This document shows, piece by piece, positions 25,341 through 34,163 of a DNA stretch of 64,000 nt. The first letter of the stretch is position 1, and the number at the start of each line of letters is the position of its first letter. Origin of the DNA: Paracoccus onchidii (GTDB taxonomy: Bacteria; Pseudomonadota; Alphaproteobacteria; Rhodobacterales; Rhodobacteraceae); NCBI RefSeq assembly GCF_028294535.1, contig NZ_JAQBIE010000008.1, forward strand, positions 62,001-126,000. The letters run 5' to 3'. Under the pieces are notes generated by a model, which saw nothing but the letters and a program-made list of their open reading frames with translations, had not been told where the DNA came from and searched no databases. The translations under genes were made by a program, and so were the position numbers.

Positions 25341-27248
25341 ATGAAGAAACTGGATGTGATCACGATCGGCCGGTCATCGGTTGATCTGTACGGTCAGCAG
25401 GTCGGCGGACGGCTGGAGGATATGGGTTCGTTCGCGAAATATATCGGCGGCAGCCCGACGAATATCGCCTGCGGGACGGCGCGGCTGGGGCTGCGTTCGG
25501 CCGTGATCACGCGGGTCGGCGACGAACATATGGGCCGCTTCATCCGCGAGCAGCTGGCCCGCGAGGGGGTCGAGACCACGGGCGTCGCGACCGATCCCGA
25601 ACGCCTGACCGCGCTGGTCCTGCTGGGCATCCGCGACGAGGATCAGTTCCCGCTGATCTTCTATCGCGAGAACTGCGCCGATATGGCGCTGTCGCCAGAC
25701 GATATCGACGAGGGCTTCATTGCCCAAGCCCGCAGCGTTCTGGCGACTGGCACCCATCTGAGCCATCCGCAGACCGAGGCCGCCGTGCTGAAGGCGCTGG
25801 AACTGGCGCGCAGGCACGGCGCGCGCACCGCGCTGGACATCGACTATCGCCCGAACCTGTGGGGCGTCGCGGGTCATGGCGACGGCGAGAGCCGCTTTGT
25901 CGAAAGCGCCGCCGTCACCGCCAAGCTGCAGGGCACGCTGCATCTGTTCGACCTGATCGTCGGCACCGAAGAGGAATTCCACATCGCCGGCGGCACCACC
26001 GACACGGTCGCGGCACTGCGCGCGATCCGCGCGCTGTCAAAGGCGACGCTGGTCTGCAAGCGCGGCGCGAAGGGGGCCGTGGCCTTTACCGGCGATATCC
26101 CCGACAGCCTTGACGACGGCGAGACCGGTCCCGGCTTCCCGATCGAGGTGTTCAACGTGCTGGGCGCGGGCGACGGGTTCTTCTCGGGGCTGATGAAGGG
26201 CTGGTTGGAGGATGCCGACTGGCCGACCGCGCTGAAATATGCCAATGCTTGCGGGGCCTTCGCCGTCAGCCGCCACGGCTGCACTCCGGCCTATCCCAGC
26301 CTTGCGGAACTGGATTTCTTCCTGGAGCGCGGTGTCGTCCGCCCCGATCTGCGCAACGATCCCGAACTGGAACAGATCCACTGGTCCACGACCCGCGCCA
26401 GCCGCAATGCCGGCGACTGGTCCGAGATGCGCGTCTTTGCCTTCGACCACCGCCTGCAACTGGAAGAGATGCCCGGTTACGACCTTGCCAAGGGTGCGCG
26501 GTTCAAGGAGCTGTGCCTGGATGCGGCGCTGCGCGTCGCAGATGGCGGTTCGGGATACGGGATCCTGTGCGACAACCGTATCGGCCGCAGCGCCCTGCAC
26601 CGTGCCAGCGGCAGCGGGCTGTGGATCGGGCGCCCCTGCGAATGGCCGGGATCGCGTCCCTTGCAGCTGGAACCCGAACTGGGCAGCGATTGCGGCACGC
26701 TGGTCGAATGGGCCCGCGAGAACGTCATCAAGGTTCTGTGCTTCTGCCACCCCGACGACGATGCCGAGACCCGCGCCGCGCAAGAGGCCACGGTCAGGCG
26801 CCTGTTCGAGGCCGGTCGCCGCAATCAGCTGGAATTCCTGCTGGAGGTGATCCCCTCGAAGGTCGGCCCGGTCGACGACACCACCACCGCCACGCTGATC
26901 CGCCAGTTCTATGCCGCGGGCGTTTATCCGGACTGGTGGAAGCTGGAGCCGATGAAGACCCGCGCGGGCTGGCAGAACGCCATCGCCGCCATCGAGGATC
27001 ACGACCGCCATACGCGCGGCATCGTGGTGCTGGGCCTCGACGCCCCCGAAGCCGAATTGCAGGCCAGCTTCGAGGTCGCCGCCGGTTTCGACCTTGTGCG
27101 CGGCTTCGCCGTCGGGCGCACGATCTTTGGTGCGGTCGCCCGAAGCTGGTTCCAGGGACAGATTGCGGATGACGAGGCGGTATCGGACATGGCGCGCCGT
27201 TATGCAAAGCTGTGCCGGATTTGGGACGCGGCGCGGATCGCGACCTAG
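25341..27248 (+). CDS. iolC: 5-dehydro-2-deoxygluconokinase fused to DUF2090
   Basis: Two-domain protein of 635 residues. The N-terminal PfkB sugar kinase (about 1-330) phosphorylates 5-dehydro-2-deoxy-D-gluconate; it has GGSPTNIACGTARLGL (36-51) and the catalytic Asp278 in GAGDGFF. The C-terminal DUF2090 (about 345-635, starting near EMRVFAFDHR) is an aldolase-like TIM barrel. I expect it to cleave the phosphorylated product into dihydroxyacetone phosphate and malonate semialdehyde, the IolJ step; no separate iolJ is in view. Such fusions are known in proteobacteria. The gap to iolD contains a GC-rich repeat-like element. Confidence 0.88.
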   Translation: MKKLDVITIGRSSVDLYGQQVGGRLEDMGSFAKYIGGSPTNIACGTARLGLRSAVITRVGDEHMGRFIREQLAREGVETTGVATDPERLTALVLLGIRDEDQFPLIFYRENCADMALSPDDIDEGFIAQARSVLATGTHLSHPQTEAAVLKALELARRHGARTALDIDYRPNLWGVAGHGDGESRFVESAAVTAKLQGTLHLFDLIVGTEEEFHIAGGTTDTVAALRAIRALSKATLVCKRGAKGAVAFTGDIPDSLDDGETGPGFPIEVFNVLGAGDGFFSGLMKGWLEDADWPTALKYANACGAFAVSRHGCTPAYPSLAELDFFLERGVVRPDLRNDPELEQIHWSTTRASRNAGDWSEMRVFAFDHRLQLEEMPGYDLAKGARFKELCLDAALRVADGGSGYGILCDNRIGRSALHRASGSGLWIGRPCEWPGSRPLQLEPELGSDCGTLVEWARENVIKVLCFCHPDDDAETRAAQEATVRRLFEAGRRNQLEFLLEVIPSKVGPVDDTTTATLIRQFYAAGVYPDWWKLEPMKTRAGWQNAIAAIEDHDRHTRGIVVLGLDAPEAELQASFEVAAGFDLVRGFAVGRTIFGAVARSWFQGQIADDEAVSDMARRYAKLCRIWDAARIAT

Positions 27249-27252
27249 GCGT

Positions 27253-27318
27253 AGGGGAAGGGGGCCAGCCCCCATCGCCTGACGGCGATTCCCCGGGGGT
27301 GTTTTGGCGAAGAAGAAA
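27253..27318. repeat. GC-rich double-hairpin element before iolD
   Basis: Two adjacent perfect hairpins, GGGGGC-CA-GCCCCC (27259-27272) and ATCGCC-TGAC-GGCGAT (27273-27288), run into CCCCGGGGG, then TGTTTTGGCGAAGAAGAAAAG. It resembles a short intergenic repeat that I recall as widespread in Rhodobacteraceae (a C/G block followed by TATTTTTGG and a purine run). Only one copy is seen here. It could act as an RNA processing or attenuation element between iolC and iolD. Confidence 0.45.
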
Positions 27319-27336
27319 AGCCGGGAGTGAGAGTTC

Positions 27337-29169
27337 ATGGATAAGACAGTTCGGTTAACGGCGGCGCAGGCGATGACGCGCTGGTTGTCGGTGCAGATGA
27401 CCGAAGAGGACGCACGCTTTATTGAAGGTGTCTGGGCGATCTTCGGGCACGGCAACGTTGCCGGTTTCGGCGAGGCGTTGCAGGGCATGGGCGATGCACT
27501 GCCGACCTGGCGCGGGCAGAATGAACAGACCATGGCCCATGCCGCCATCGCCTTTGCCAAGGGGCATGCGCGGCGGCGGGCGCAGGCGGTGACCACCTCG
27601 ATCGGGCCGGGGGCGACGAATGTGGTGACGGCGGCGGCTTTGGCGCATGTGAACCGTTTGCCCCTGTTGATCATTGCCGGTGATGTCTTTGCCAATCGCC
27701 GCCCGGATCCGGTCTTGCAGCAGATCGAGGATTTCGATGATGGAACGGTCAGTGCGAATGACTGTTTCCGCCCGGTCAGCCGCTATTTCGACCGCATCAC
27801 CCGGCCCGAACATCTGCTGAGCGCCCTGCCGCGCGCGTTGCGGGTGATGACCGATCCGGCGAATTGCGGACCTGTCACGCTGGCCTTTTGCCAGGATGTG
27901 CAAGCCGAGGCCTTTGATTGGCCTGAAAGCTTTTTTGCGCCGCGTGTCTGGCGTATCCGGCGACCTGAGCCCGATGCGCAGGAACTGGTCGAGGTGGCGG
28001 ATCAGATCCGCGCGGCCAAGGCGCCCGTGATCGTCGCGGGGGGCGGGGTAATCCATTCCGGTGCCGAACAGGCACTGGCGGATTTTGCGACCCGTCACAA
28101 TATTCCGGTCATCGAAACCCAGGCCGGGAAATCGGCACTGGCGCAGACCCATCCGATGAATTTCGGCGCGGCGGGTGTCGATGGATCGGCGGCGGCCAAT
28201 GCCGCAGCCGGGGCCGCGGATCTGGTCATTGCGGTCGGGACGCGATTGCAGGATTTCACCACCGGATCGCGCACGCTGTTCGGGGACGCAAGGATCGTGG
28301 CGATCAATGTGCAGGCCTATGACGCGGCCAAGCATGGCGCGACCAGCCTTGTCGCCGATGCGCGTGTCGCGTTGGCGCGGCTGACCGGACTGTTGGACGG
28401 CTATCGTGCGATGTCGGCGGATGCCGAGGCGCGGGCGGCATGGCTGCGGGCCGTCGATGCCCATTGCGCGGCACCGGGGGCGGGCAATGATCTGCCGACC
28501 GATGCACAGGTCATTGGTGCCGTGCAGCGGGCGACGGGGCAGGACGCCATCGCCATGTGCGCGGCAGGCACGATGCCCGGCGCGCTGAAACTGCTGTGGC
28601 AGCCCAGCCAGGGCGGCTATCACATGGAATATGGTTTCAGTTGCATGGGATATGAAATCGCGGGCGCGATGGGGCTGAAACTGGCCCGGCCCGATCGCGA
28701 GGTGATCTGCTTTGTCGGCGATGGCAGTTACATGATGGCCAATAGCGAGTTGGCCACGGCGGTGATGCGGCGCGTGCCCTTTACCGTCGTGCTGACCGAC
28801 AATCGCGGCTACGGCTGTATCAACCGGCTGCAACAGGGCTGTGGCGGCGAGGAATTCAACAATCTCTACAAGGATTGCAATGTCGAGGCGCAGCCGCAGA
28901 TCGACTATGTCGCCCATGCCGGCAGCATGGGGGCGCATGCGGTCAAGGCGGCCAGCATCGCCGATCTGGAGGCGCAGATCGTCGCCGCGCGTGGCCGCGA
29001 CATCCCGACCGTGATCGTCATCGACACGACGCCGGTGCCGGGTCCCGGCTTTGGCGATGCCGGCCATTGGTGGGACGTGGCCGTCCCTGCGGTGGGCCGC
29101 AGCGACAAGCTGCAACAGGCGCATGCCGCCTATCTGAACAATCTGGCGCGTCAGCGCCTTGTGAACTGA
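27337..29169 (+). CDS. iolD: 3D-(3,5/4)-trihydroxycyclohexane-1,2-dione hydrolase
   Basis: TPP-dependent enzyme of 610 residues that opens the ring of trihydroxycyclohexane-1,2-dione to 5-deoxy-glucuronate. Landmarks: TWRGQNEQTMAHAAIAFAK with the cofactor-activating Glu (about 61), TTSIGPGATNVVTAAALAH (about 86-104), and the TPP/Mg motif GDGSYMMANSELATAVM ending in TDNRGYG (about 464-490). Full length for the family. The start ATG at 27337 follows GGGAGTGAGAG. It lies 39-45 bases before iolE. Confidence 0.93.
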   Translation: MDKTVRLTAAQAMTRWLSVQMTEEDARFIEGVWAIFGHGNVAGFGEALQGMGDALPTWRGQNEQTMAHAAIAFAKGHARRRAQAVTTSIGPGATNVVTAAALAHVNRLPLLIIAGDVFANRRPDPVLQQIEDFDDGTVSANDCFRPVSRYFDRITRPEHLLSALPRALRVMTDPANCGPVTLAFCQDVQAEAFDWPESFFAPRVWRIRRPEPDAQELVEVADQIRAAKAPVIVAGGGVIHSGAEQALADFATRHNIPVIETQAGKSALAQTHPMNFGAAGVDGSAAANAAAGAADLVIAVGTRLQDFTTGSRTLFGDARIVAINVQAYDAAKHGATSLVADARVALARLTGLLDGYRAMSADAEARAAWLRAVDAHCAAPGAGNDLPTDAQVIGAVQRATGQDAIAMCAAGTMPGALKLLWQPSQGGYHMEYGFSCMGYEIAGAMGLKLARPDREVICFVGDGSYMMANSELATAVMRRVPFTVVLTDNRGYGCINRLQQGCGGEEFNNLYKDCNVEAQPQIDYVAHAGSMGAHAVKAASIADLEAQIVAARGRDIPTVIVIDTTPVPGPGFGDAGHWWDVAVPAVGRSDKLQQAHAAYLNNLARQRLVN

Positions 29170-29214
29170 TTTCGCGGACCGGCCCCGCCCGATCCCATCC
29201 CCGGAGAGATGACG

Positions 29215-30111
29215 ATGATCCAGTTTGGCACCAACCCGATTGCCTGGGCCAATGATGACGACCAGAGCCTTGGCGCAGATATCCCGACCGAGCGTATCCT
29301 GGAGGAAGCAGGCCGCCTGATCGGCTTTGACGGAATCGAGAACGGTCACCGGTGGCCGCAGGACGATCCGCAGGCGCTGATGGAGCTGCTGGGCGGCTAT
29401 GGGCTGACCTTCGTGTCGGGCTGGCATTCGATGAATGTGCTGGCCCATTCGGTCGAACAGGAAAAACAGGCGATCCAGCCGCATCTGGACAAGCTGAAGC
29501 ATAATGGCTGCAAGGTCTGCATCGCCTGCGAAACCTCGAACAGCATTCAGGGGCAGGACCTGCCGCTGAGCGCGCGCCCGGTTCTGGATGCGCAGGGCAT
29601 GAAGGATTTCGGCGCAAAGGTCGAAGAAATTGCGCAATATTGCGCCGATCAGGGGATCGCGCTGGTCTATCATCACCACATGGGCACTGTCGTGCAGTCG
29701 CCCGAGGATATCGATGCCTTCATGGCCGCGACAGGCCCGGCGACCAAACTGCTGTTCGATGCGGGGCATTGCTATTTCGGCGGCGGCGATCCGGCCGCGA
29801 TTCTGGCGCGCCATGTCAGCCGCGTCGGGCATTTCCACGCCAAGAATGTCCGCCCCGCAATCCGTGCGCAAGTCGAGGCGAACGGCCTGTCCTTTATGGA
29901 TGGCGTGCGTTCAGGCGTCTTCACCGTGCCGGGCGATCAGGAGGGCGGCGTCGATTTCGAACCGTTGCTGCGGATCCTGAAGGGCCATGGCTATGAGGGC
30001 TGGATCGTGATCGAGGCGGAACAGGACCCCGATCAGCGCAATCCCTTGCTGTATCAGACACTTGGACTGCATACATTAAAGCGTATCGCCCGCGAAGCCG
30101 GTCTTGTTTGA
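29215..30111 (+). CDS. iolE: myo-inosose-2 dehydratase
   Basis: Metal-dependent TIM-barrel dehydratase, 298 residues, converting scyllo-inosose to trihydroxycyclohexane-1,2-dione. Landmarks: FGTNPIAWANDDD (about 4-16), GLTFVSGWHSMNVL (about 63-76), LVYHHHMGTVVQ (about 153-164) and FDAGHCYFGGGDP (about 179-191), which hold the metal ligands. Of two near ATGs, the second (29215) is preferred because GGAGAG ends six bases before it; the first at 29209 directly abuts that box. iolB follows 11 bases later. Confidence 0.92.
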   Translation: MIQFGTNPIAWANDDDQSLGADIPTERILEEAGRLIGFDGIENGHRWPQDDPQALMELLGGYGLTFVSGWHSMNVLAHSVEQEKQAIQPHLDKLKHNGCKVCIACETSNSIQGQDLPLSARPVLDAQGMKDFGAKVEEIAQYCADQGIALVYHHHMGTVVQSPEDIDAFMAATGPATKLLFDAGHCYFGGGDPAAILARHVSRVGHFHAKNVRPAIRAQVEANGLSFMDGVRSGVFTVPGDQEGGVDFEPLLRILKGHGYEGWIVIEAEQDPDQRNPLLYQTLGLHTLKRIAREAGLV

Positions 30112-30122
30112 AAGGAAATCCC

Positions 30123-30917
30123 ATGTCCCATCTGTTGAAACGCCCCTTCGGAACCCACGGCAAGGTTCACCAGATCACGCCCGAAAGCGCGGGCTGGCGC
30201 TATGTCGGGTTCGACTTGATCCGTCTGCGCGCGGGCGAAAGCTGGGCCGAGTCCACGGACGAGGCCGAAATCATTCTGGTCATGGTCGAGGGCAAGGCCC
30301 GGATCCACGCCGCCGGTCAGGATTGGGGCGAACTGGGTCAGCGGATGAATGTCTTTGAAAAGACCCCGCCGCATTGCCTTTATGTGCCCAATGGCCAGGA
30401 CTGGTCGCTGGAAGCCACGACCGAGGCGACCATCGCCATCTGTAAGGCGCCGGGCAGGGGTGGCCATCAGGCCCGCCGCATCGGTCCCGATGGCATCACC
30501 CTGACCCCGCGCGGCGAGGGCAACAATACGCGCCACATCAACAACATCGCCATGGAGGCCGAAGACTACTGCGACAGCCTGCTGGTGACCGAGGTCTTTA
30601 CCCCGGCCGGCAACTGGTCGTCCTATCCCAGCCACCGCCATGACGAGGACGACTTTCCCCGGATCACCTATCTGGAGGAAACCTATTACCACCGCCTGAA
30701 CCCGGCCAATGGCTTTGGCATCCAGCGCGTCTATACCGACGATCTGTCGCTGAACGAAACCATGGCGGTCCATGACGGCGATGTCGTCTGCGTACCGCGC
30801 GGCCACCACCCCTGCGGCGCCCCCCACGGCTTCGAGATGTATTACCTGAACGTCATGGCCGGCCCCCGCCGAAACTGGCGCTTTGTCCCCGCACCCGAAG
30901 TCGAACACCTGATGTAA
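30123..30917 (+). CDS. iolB: 5-deoxy-glucuronate isomerase
   Basis: Cupin-fold isomerase of 264 residues that turns 5-deoxy-glucuronate into 5-dehydro-2-deoxy-gluconate. Landmarks: FDLIRLRAGESW (about 26-37), TPAGNWSSYPSHRHDE with the metal-binding His pair (about 160-175), EETYYHRLNPANGFG and PRGHHPCGAPHGFEMYYLNV. AAAGGAAA precedes the ATG at 30123. It follows iolE at 11 bases and precedes the isomerase-like gene at 33 bases. Confidence 0.92.
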   Translation: MSHLLKRPFGTHGKVHQITPESAGWRYVGFDLIRLRAGESWAESTDEAEIILVMVEGKARIHAAGQDWGELGQRMNVFEKTPPHCLYVPNGQDWSLEATTEATIAICKAPGRGGHQARRIGPDGITLTPRGEGNNTRHINNIAMEAEDYCDSLLVTEVFTPAGNWSSYPSHRHDEDDFPRITYLEETYYHRLNPANGFGIQRVYTDDLSLNETMAVHDGDVVCVPRGHHPCGAPHGFEMYYLNVMAGPRRNWRFVPAPEVEHLM

Positions 30918-30950
30918 GACCGCCCCGCGCGGTTTCCCGGAGCCTGCCCC

Positions 30951-31730
30951 ATGACCCAACCTTTTCAACTTGCCGCCTGCGCGGAAATGCTGTGGCGCAA
31001 CCGCCCCATCGAATGGCGTGCCGCGCGCCTGACCGAGATGGGTCTGGGCGTCGGCCTGTGGAACTGGCCCGACCACGATCTGGCAAGGCTGGAAGCCGTG
31101 GGCGCAAACTATACCATCATGAACGGCTATCTTCAGGGGCGGCTGGCCGATGATGAGGGCGCCGATATGCTGCTGGCCTCGGCCCGCGAAACCGCGCAGA
31201 TCGGCAAGCGGCTGGGGGTGTCGCGGCTGAATCTGCATGGCACCGGTCTGGGCGATGGCGGCATTCCCATCTGGCAGCACGAACAGGTCAGCGGCGCAAT
31301 GTGGCTGAAGGCGCGCGATACCCTGCACCGCATCTGCGATCTGGCCGAGGCCGAGGGCGTGGTTTTCACATTGGAGAACCTGAACCTGCTGGATCATCCG
31401 GGTTGCCCGTTCGGGGCGACTGCGGATGTGCTGGCGCTGGTGTCGGCCATCGATCGGCCGCAATTGCGGATCAACCTTGACCTCTATCACACCCAGATCG
31501 GCGAGGGTGATCTGATCCGCTGGTGTGAAAAATGCCTGCCCTGGATCGGCGAGGTTCAGGTGGCGGACAATCCCGGCCGCTTCGAGCCCGGCACCGGTGA
31601 AATCAACTATCCCGCCATCGCGCGGGCGCTGGACAGGATGGGCTATCGCGGCCCCGTCGCGATGGAGGCCTTTGCCGAAGGTGACAGCGATTGCGCGGTC
31701 GAGGCGTTCGTTCGCGCCTTCACCGTGTAA
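30951..31730 (+). CDS. hydroxypyruvate isomerase-like TIM-barrel protein
   Basis: Protein of 259 residues of the AP-endonuclease-2/sugar-isomerase fold. The C-terminal signature VADNPGRFEPGTGEINYPAI (about 204-223) and the metal-site strand LRINLDLYHTQIGEGDL (about 171-187) are those of hydroxypyruvate isomerase (Hyi/GIP). Last gene of the inositol operon. It might act as an inosose isomerase (IolI-like) for inositol stereoisomers, or handle a tartronate/hydroxypyruvate by-product. The family signature favours Hyi-type chemistry, while the position favours an inositol role. Confidence 0.75.
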   Translation: MTQPFQLAACAEMLWRNRPIEWRAARLTEMGLGVGLWNWPDHDLARLEAVGANYTIMNGYLQGRLADDEGADMLLASARETAQIGKRLGVSRLNLHGTGLGDGGIPIWQHEQVSGAMWLKARDTLHRICDLAEAEGVVFTLENLNLLDHPGCPFGATADVLALVSAIDRPQLRINLDLYHTQIGEGDLIRWCEKCLPWIGEVQVADNPGRFEPGTGEINYPAIARALDRMGYRGPVAMEAFAEGDSDCAVEAFVRAFTV

Positions 31731-31738
31731 TCGATCCT

Positions 31739-31768
31739 GTTCGCTTGCCCCTTCTGGGCAAGGCGAAC
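31739..31768. terminator. bidirectional terminator between the inositol operon and the reductase gene
   Basis: GTTCGCTTGCCC (31739-31750) pairs with GGGCAAGGCGAAC (31756-31768), with one bulged base and a 5-base loop, in the 52-base gap between convergent genes. Confidence 0.6.
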
Positions 31769-31782
31769 CATGGGCACCGGTA

Positions 31783-33417
31783 CTATGCGCCGGGGCCGAA
31801 GCTTTCGAAATGGATATGTGACGGGGCGACGCCTCGGTCTTCGAGGCCGGTCCGCATGTCCGAGATAAAGCGACTTGGCCCGCACAACATGAAATGCGCA
31901 TCCGCGGACGGCACCAGTTTCAGCAGGGCTTGGGTGGAAATGCGGCCCGTGAATGTGCGATCAGGCTGGGTCAGATCCTCTGCTCGGGGCTGGCTGAAGA
32001 AAACATGCTCTGTCAGGTGATGGTGCCGGGCTATCAATTTGCGCAGCTCTTGGTGCAGAGCATAGTCATCCCCACGGCGCGCGCCGTGCACAAAGATCCC
32101 CGGACGGCCCCTTGTGGCCAAGTCATGCAGCATTGGCACCATTGGCGTGATGCCGACGCCCGCGCTGATCAGGGCGACCGGACCCTTGCCCGGTGGCAGG
32201 ATGAAATCCCCGGCGGGCGGATGCGCCGTGATTGTGCTGCCTTCGCGCAGGTGGTCGTGCAGAAACCGCGAGACAAGGCCATCCGTTTCTCGTTTCACCG
32301 AGATCCGATAGACGCCCTTGGCCGTGCTTGGACCTGACAGTGAATAGCTGCGCCGGGCGGGCGCAGAAAGCCCCGGGATGTCGACCGAGATGGGAAGATG
32401 CTGGCCCGGCAGGAATGGTTGAAGTTCTTGGCCATTCGTGGCGACGAATTCGAAGGACGTGATGTCGCGCGACTCGGTTTTGCGCCGTGCAAGGCGCAGT
32501 TGGCGCGACAGGTGATCCAACCTGGACCAGCGCAGAGAAACCGCAGCCGGGCGGTCGATAACCTTGTCGATACTGACGGTGATCACGCGCTGGACCTTGG
32601 GATCGTGATGGTCGTTTCCGGCCCAGTCGATTTCCGCCCGGCCGGTCAGGTGCAGCAGGCCCCCGGTTTGAAAATCGACAAACAACAGGCCGACACGCGG
32701 GTCCGCCATGATATTGCCGATCGTGTTGAAGAAATTGTTTCCCGCGTAATCGGGTATGCGCAACTCGGTCGGGCCAGTGACCTGCACGAAACCGGCTTCG
32801 CCGCCGCGGTGCGACGCATCATAGCCGGTGGACGAACTGTCGGGGCGGCCTTGTTGGCCGGACCCGATGAACAGCGTATCGGCAGAGCGTATGCGGGCAA
32901 TCTGGTCGCTGTTCAGTTCTTGTGCATGACGTGGCGACGGGGGCGGGGTGGTCGCTGCGCGATGCCAGCCGCGTTCGTGGATATATTGCGGGCAGTTCCC
33001 GAAGGTCTGGCGCATCTCTATCGAATAGCCGTTCGCTTCGGGGGTGACATGGCCACTGAAGCGATTGCGCCGCCTGCTGGCCTGATCGATGCCAACCGCG
33101 CCGATGCTGCCGCCATGTGCCAACCGGCCCGCCAATGGGTCAAGGGCCGACAGGGATGTGTTCAGGGTCAGATGGCGCGGGTCGGGCGAGTTGATGAAGC
33201 CCGTGGGCCCTTCGATCAATGTCGTCCAGACACGTCCTTGCTCGTCCCCGCTGGCGACGATCAGAAAAGGCAGCGAGGTGTGAAATTCACGGTGCTGCTC
33301 GGGAAGGTGGTCACGCACGAAACCACTGGCCCATTGCGAAACATCGCCGGCCCCGGCACGCAGTTGCGCGGCGCGTTCGCCAGCATGAAAGGGATTGGTT
33401 GAAACTGTGACAGTCAT
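31783..33417 (-). CDS. FMN-binding/FAD-NAD(P) reductase fusion protein
   Basis: Cytoplasmic flavoprotein of 544 residues. The N-terminal part (about 1-300) is a pyridoxamine-phosphate-oxidase-like split barrel (FLIVASGDEQGRVWTTL, NNFFNTIGNIMADPRVGLLF). The C-terminal part (about 305-544) is a ferredoxin-NADP+ reductase module with the FAD motif RRSYSLSG, the NAD(P) motif ALISAGVGITPMVPML, and the terminal strand FMLCGPSRF. Related fusions often end in a plant-type 2Fe-2S ferredoxin domain; here the protein stops at FESFGPGA without one. The start at 33417 has AAAGG seven bases upstream; the frame is open to 33444. Probably in one unit with the GST gene. Electron acceptor unknown. Confidence 0.78.
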   Translation of the reverse strand: MTVTVSTNPFHAGERAAQLRAGAGDVSQWASGFVRDHLPEQHREFHTSLPFLIVASGDEQGRVWTTLIEGPTGFINSPDPRHLTLNTSLSALDPLAGRLAHGGSIGAVGIDQASRRRNRFSGHVTPEANGYSIEMRQTFGNCPQYIHERGWHRAATTPPPSPRHAQELNSDQIARIRSADTLFIGSGQQGRPDSSSTGYDASHRGGEAGFVQVTGPTELRIPDYAGNNFFNTIGNIMADPRVGLLFVDFQTGGLLHLTGRAEIDWAGNDHHDPKVQRVITVSIDKVIDRPAAVSLRWSRLDHLSRQLRLARRKTESRDITSFEFVATNGQELQPFLPGQHLPISVDIPGLSAPARRSYSLSGPSTAKGVYRISVKRETDGLVSRFLHDHLREGSTITAHPPAGDFILPPGKGPVALISAGVGITPMVPMLHDLATRGRPGIFVHGARRGDDYALHQELRKLIARHHHLTEHVFFSQPRAEDLTQPDRTFTGRISTQALLKLVPSADAHFMLCGPSRFISDMRTGLEDRGVAPSHIHFESFGPGA

Positions 33418-33439
33418 CGCGACACCTTTGGCAAGAAAT

Positions 33440-33466
33440 GGCATCAGGTCCGTGGATCCTGATGCC
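33440..33466 (-). terminator. hairpin between the GST and reductase genes
   Basis: GGCATCAGG (33440-33448) and CCTGATGCC (33458-33466) form a perfect 9-bp stem with a 9-base loop, 9-35 bases after the GST stop on the minus strand. Only a weak T run (ATTTCTTG) follows, so read-through into the reductase gene is likely. It could instead be an operator. Confidence 0.5.
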
Positions 33467-33474
33467 GGTCAATG

Positions 33475-34101
33475 TCAGACCAGTTCCGGAATTGGCGAAC
33501 TGGCCATGGCGACAAATCCGGGCAGCGACTCGACGCGTTTCAGCCAGGCGCGGATATTGGCATAGGATGCCAGGTCGACCCCGCCCTCGGGGGCATGCGC
33601 GATATAGCTGTAGCCCGCGATATCGGCGACCGAGGCATCAGCGGTCGCCAGCCATTCACGATCTTGCAGATGCAGATCCATGATGCGGAACAGGTCATGG
33701 GCTTTCTGAACCGCCGCGCCATGATCCAGCGGCACACCGAACACCTTGACCAGACGGGCCGCGCAGGGGCCGGCATAGACATTGTCGGCGGCGATGGTCA
33801 GCCAGCGCTGAACCTCGGCAGCCTCTTTCGGGCTGTGGGGCAGCCAATCGGAGTTCGGGGCATAGGTCTTGACCAGATAGATCAGGATCGCATTGCTGTC
33901 GGCCAGCGTATAGCCGCTGTCATCAATGGCCGGGACCAGTCCGAAAGGGCTGATTTTCAGGTAATCCGGTGCTTTATGCGCGCCATTGGCCATATCGAGA
34001 TCTATGGTTTCATAAGGCAGGCCCAGAAGGGCCAGCATCAGTTCGACACGATGGCAATGCCCGGATTTCGGGTTGCGATACAGTTTGATGGGCGTGGTCA
34101 T
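33475..34101 (-). CDS. glutathione S-transferase
   Basis: Soluble GST of 208 residues. The N-terminal thioredoxin-like domain runs to about residue 80 and contains KLYRNPKSGHCHRVELML and the cis-Pro/glutathione segment FGLVPAIDD...LADSNAILIYL (about 50-72). The C-terminal helical domain ends with ASVADIAGYSYI (about 153-164), which has the conserved N-capping Asp. Start at 34101; the open frame continues to 34155 without a better start. Divergent from a LysR gene, with three palindromes between, and followed by the FMN/FAD reductase. Likely role: detoxification of an electrophile or of a product linked to that reductase. Confidence 0.87.
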   Translation of the reverse strand: MTTPIKLYRNPKSGHCHRVELMLALLGLPYETIDLDMANGAHKAPDYLKISPFGLVPAIDDSGYTLADSNAILIYLVKTYAPNSDWLPHSPKEAAEVQRWLTIAADNVYAGPCAARLVKVFGVPLDHGAAVQKAHDLFRIMDLHLQDREWLATADASVADIAGYSYIAHAPEGGVDLASYANIRAWLKRVESLPGFVAMASSPIPELV

Positions 34102-34163
34102 GGAACATGTCTTTCCGTTGCGGTGGGGCATTGGCATGAGCGCGGGTTGCTGCACATGCTGTG

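Noticed and set aside
27355..29871. Open frame of 838 codons on the minus strand
   Set aside because: Wholly antisense to iolD and iolE, rich in Arg/His/Gly without any known fold; a typical shadow in GC-rich DNA.
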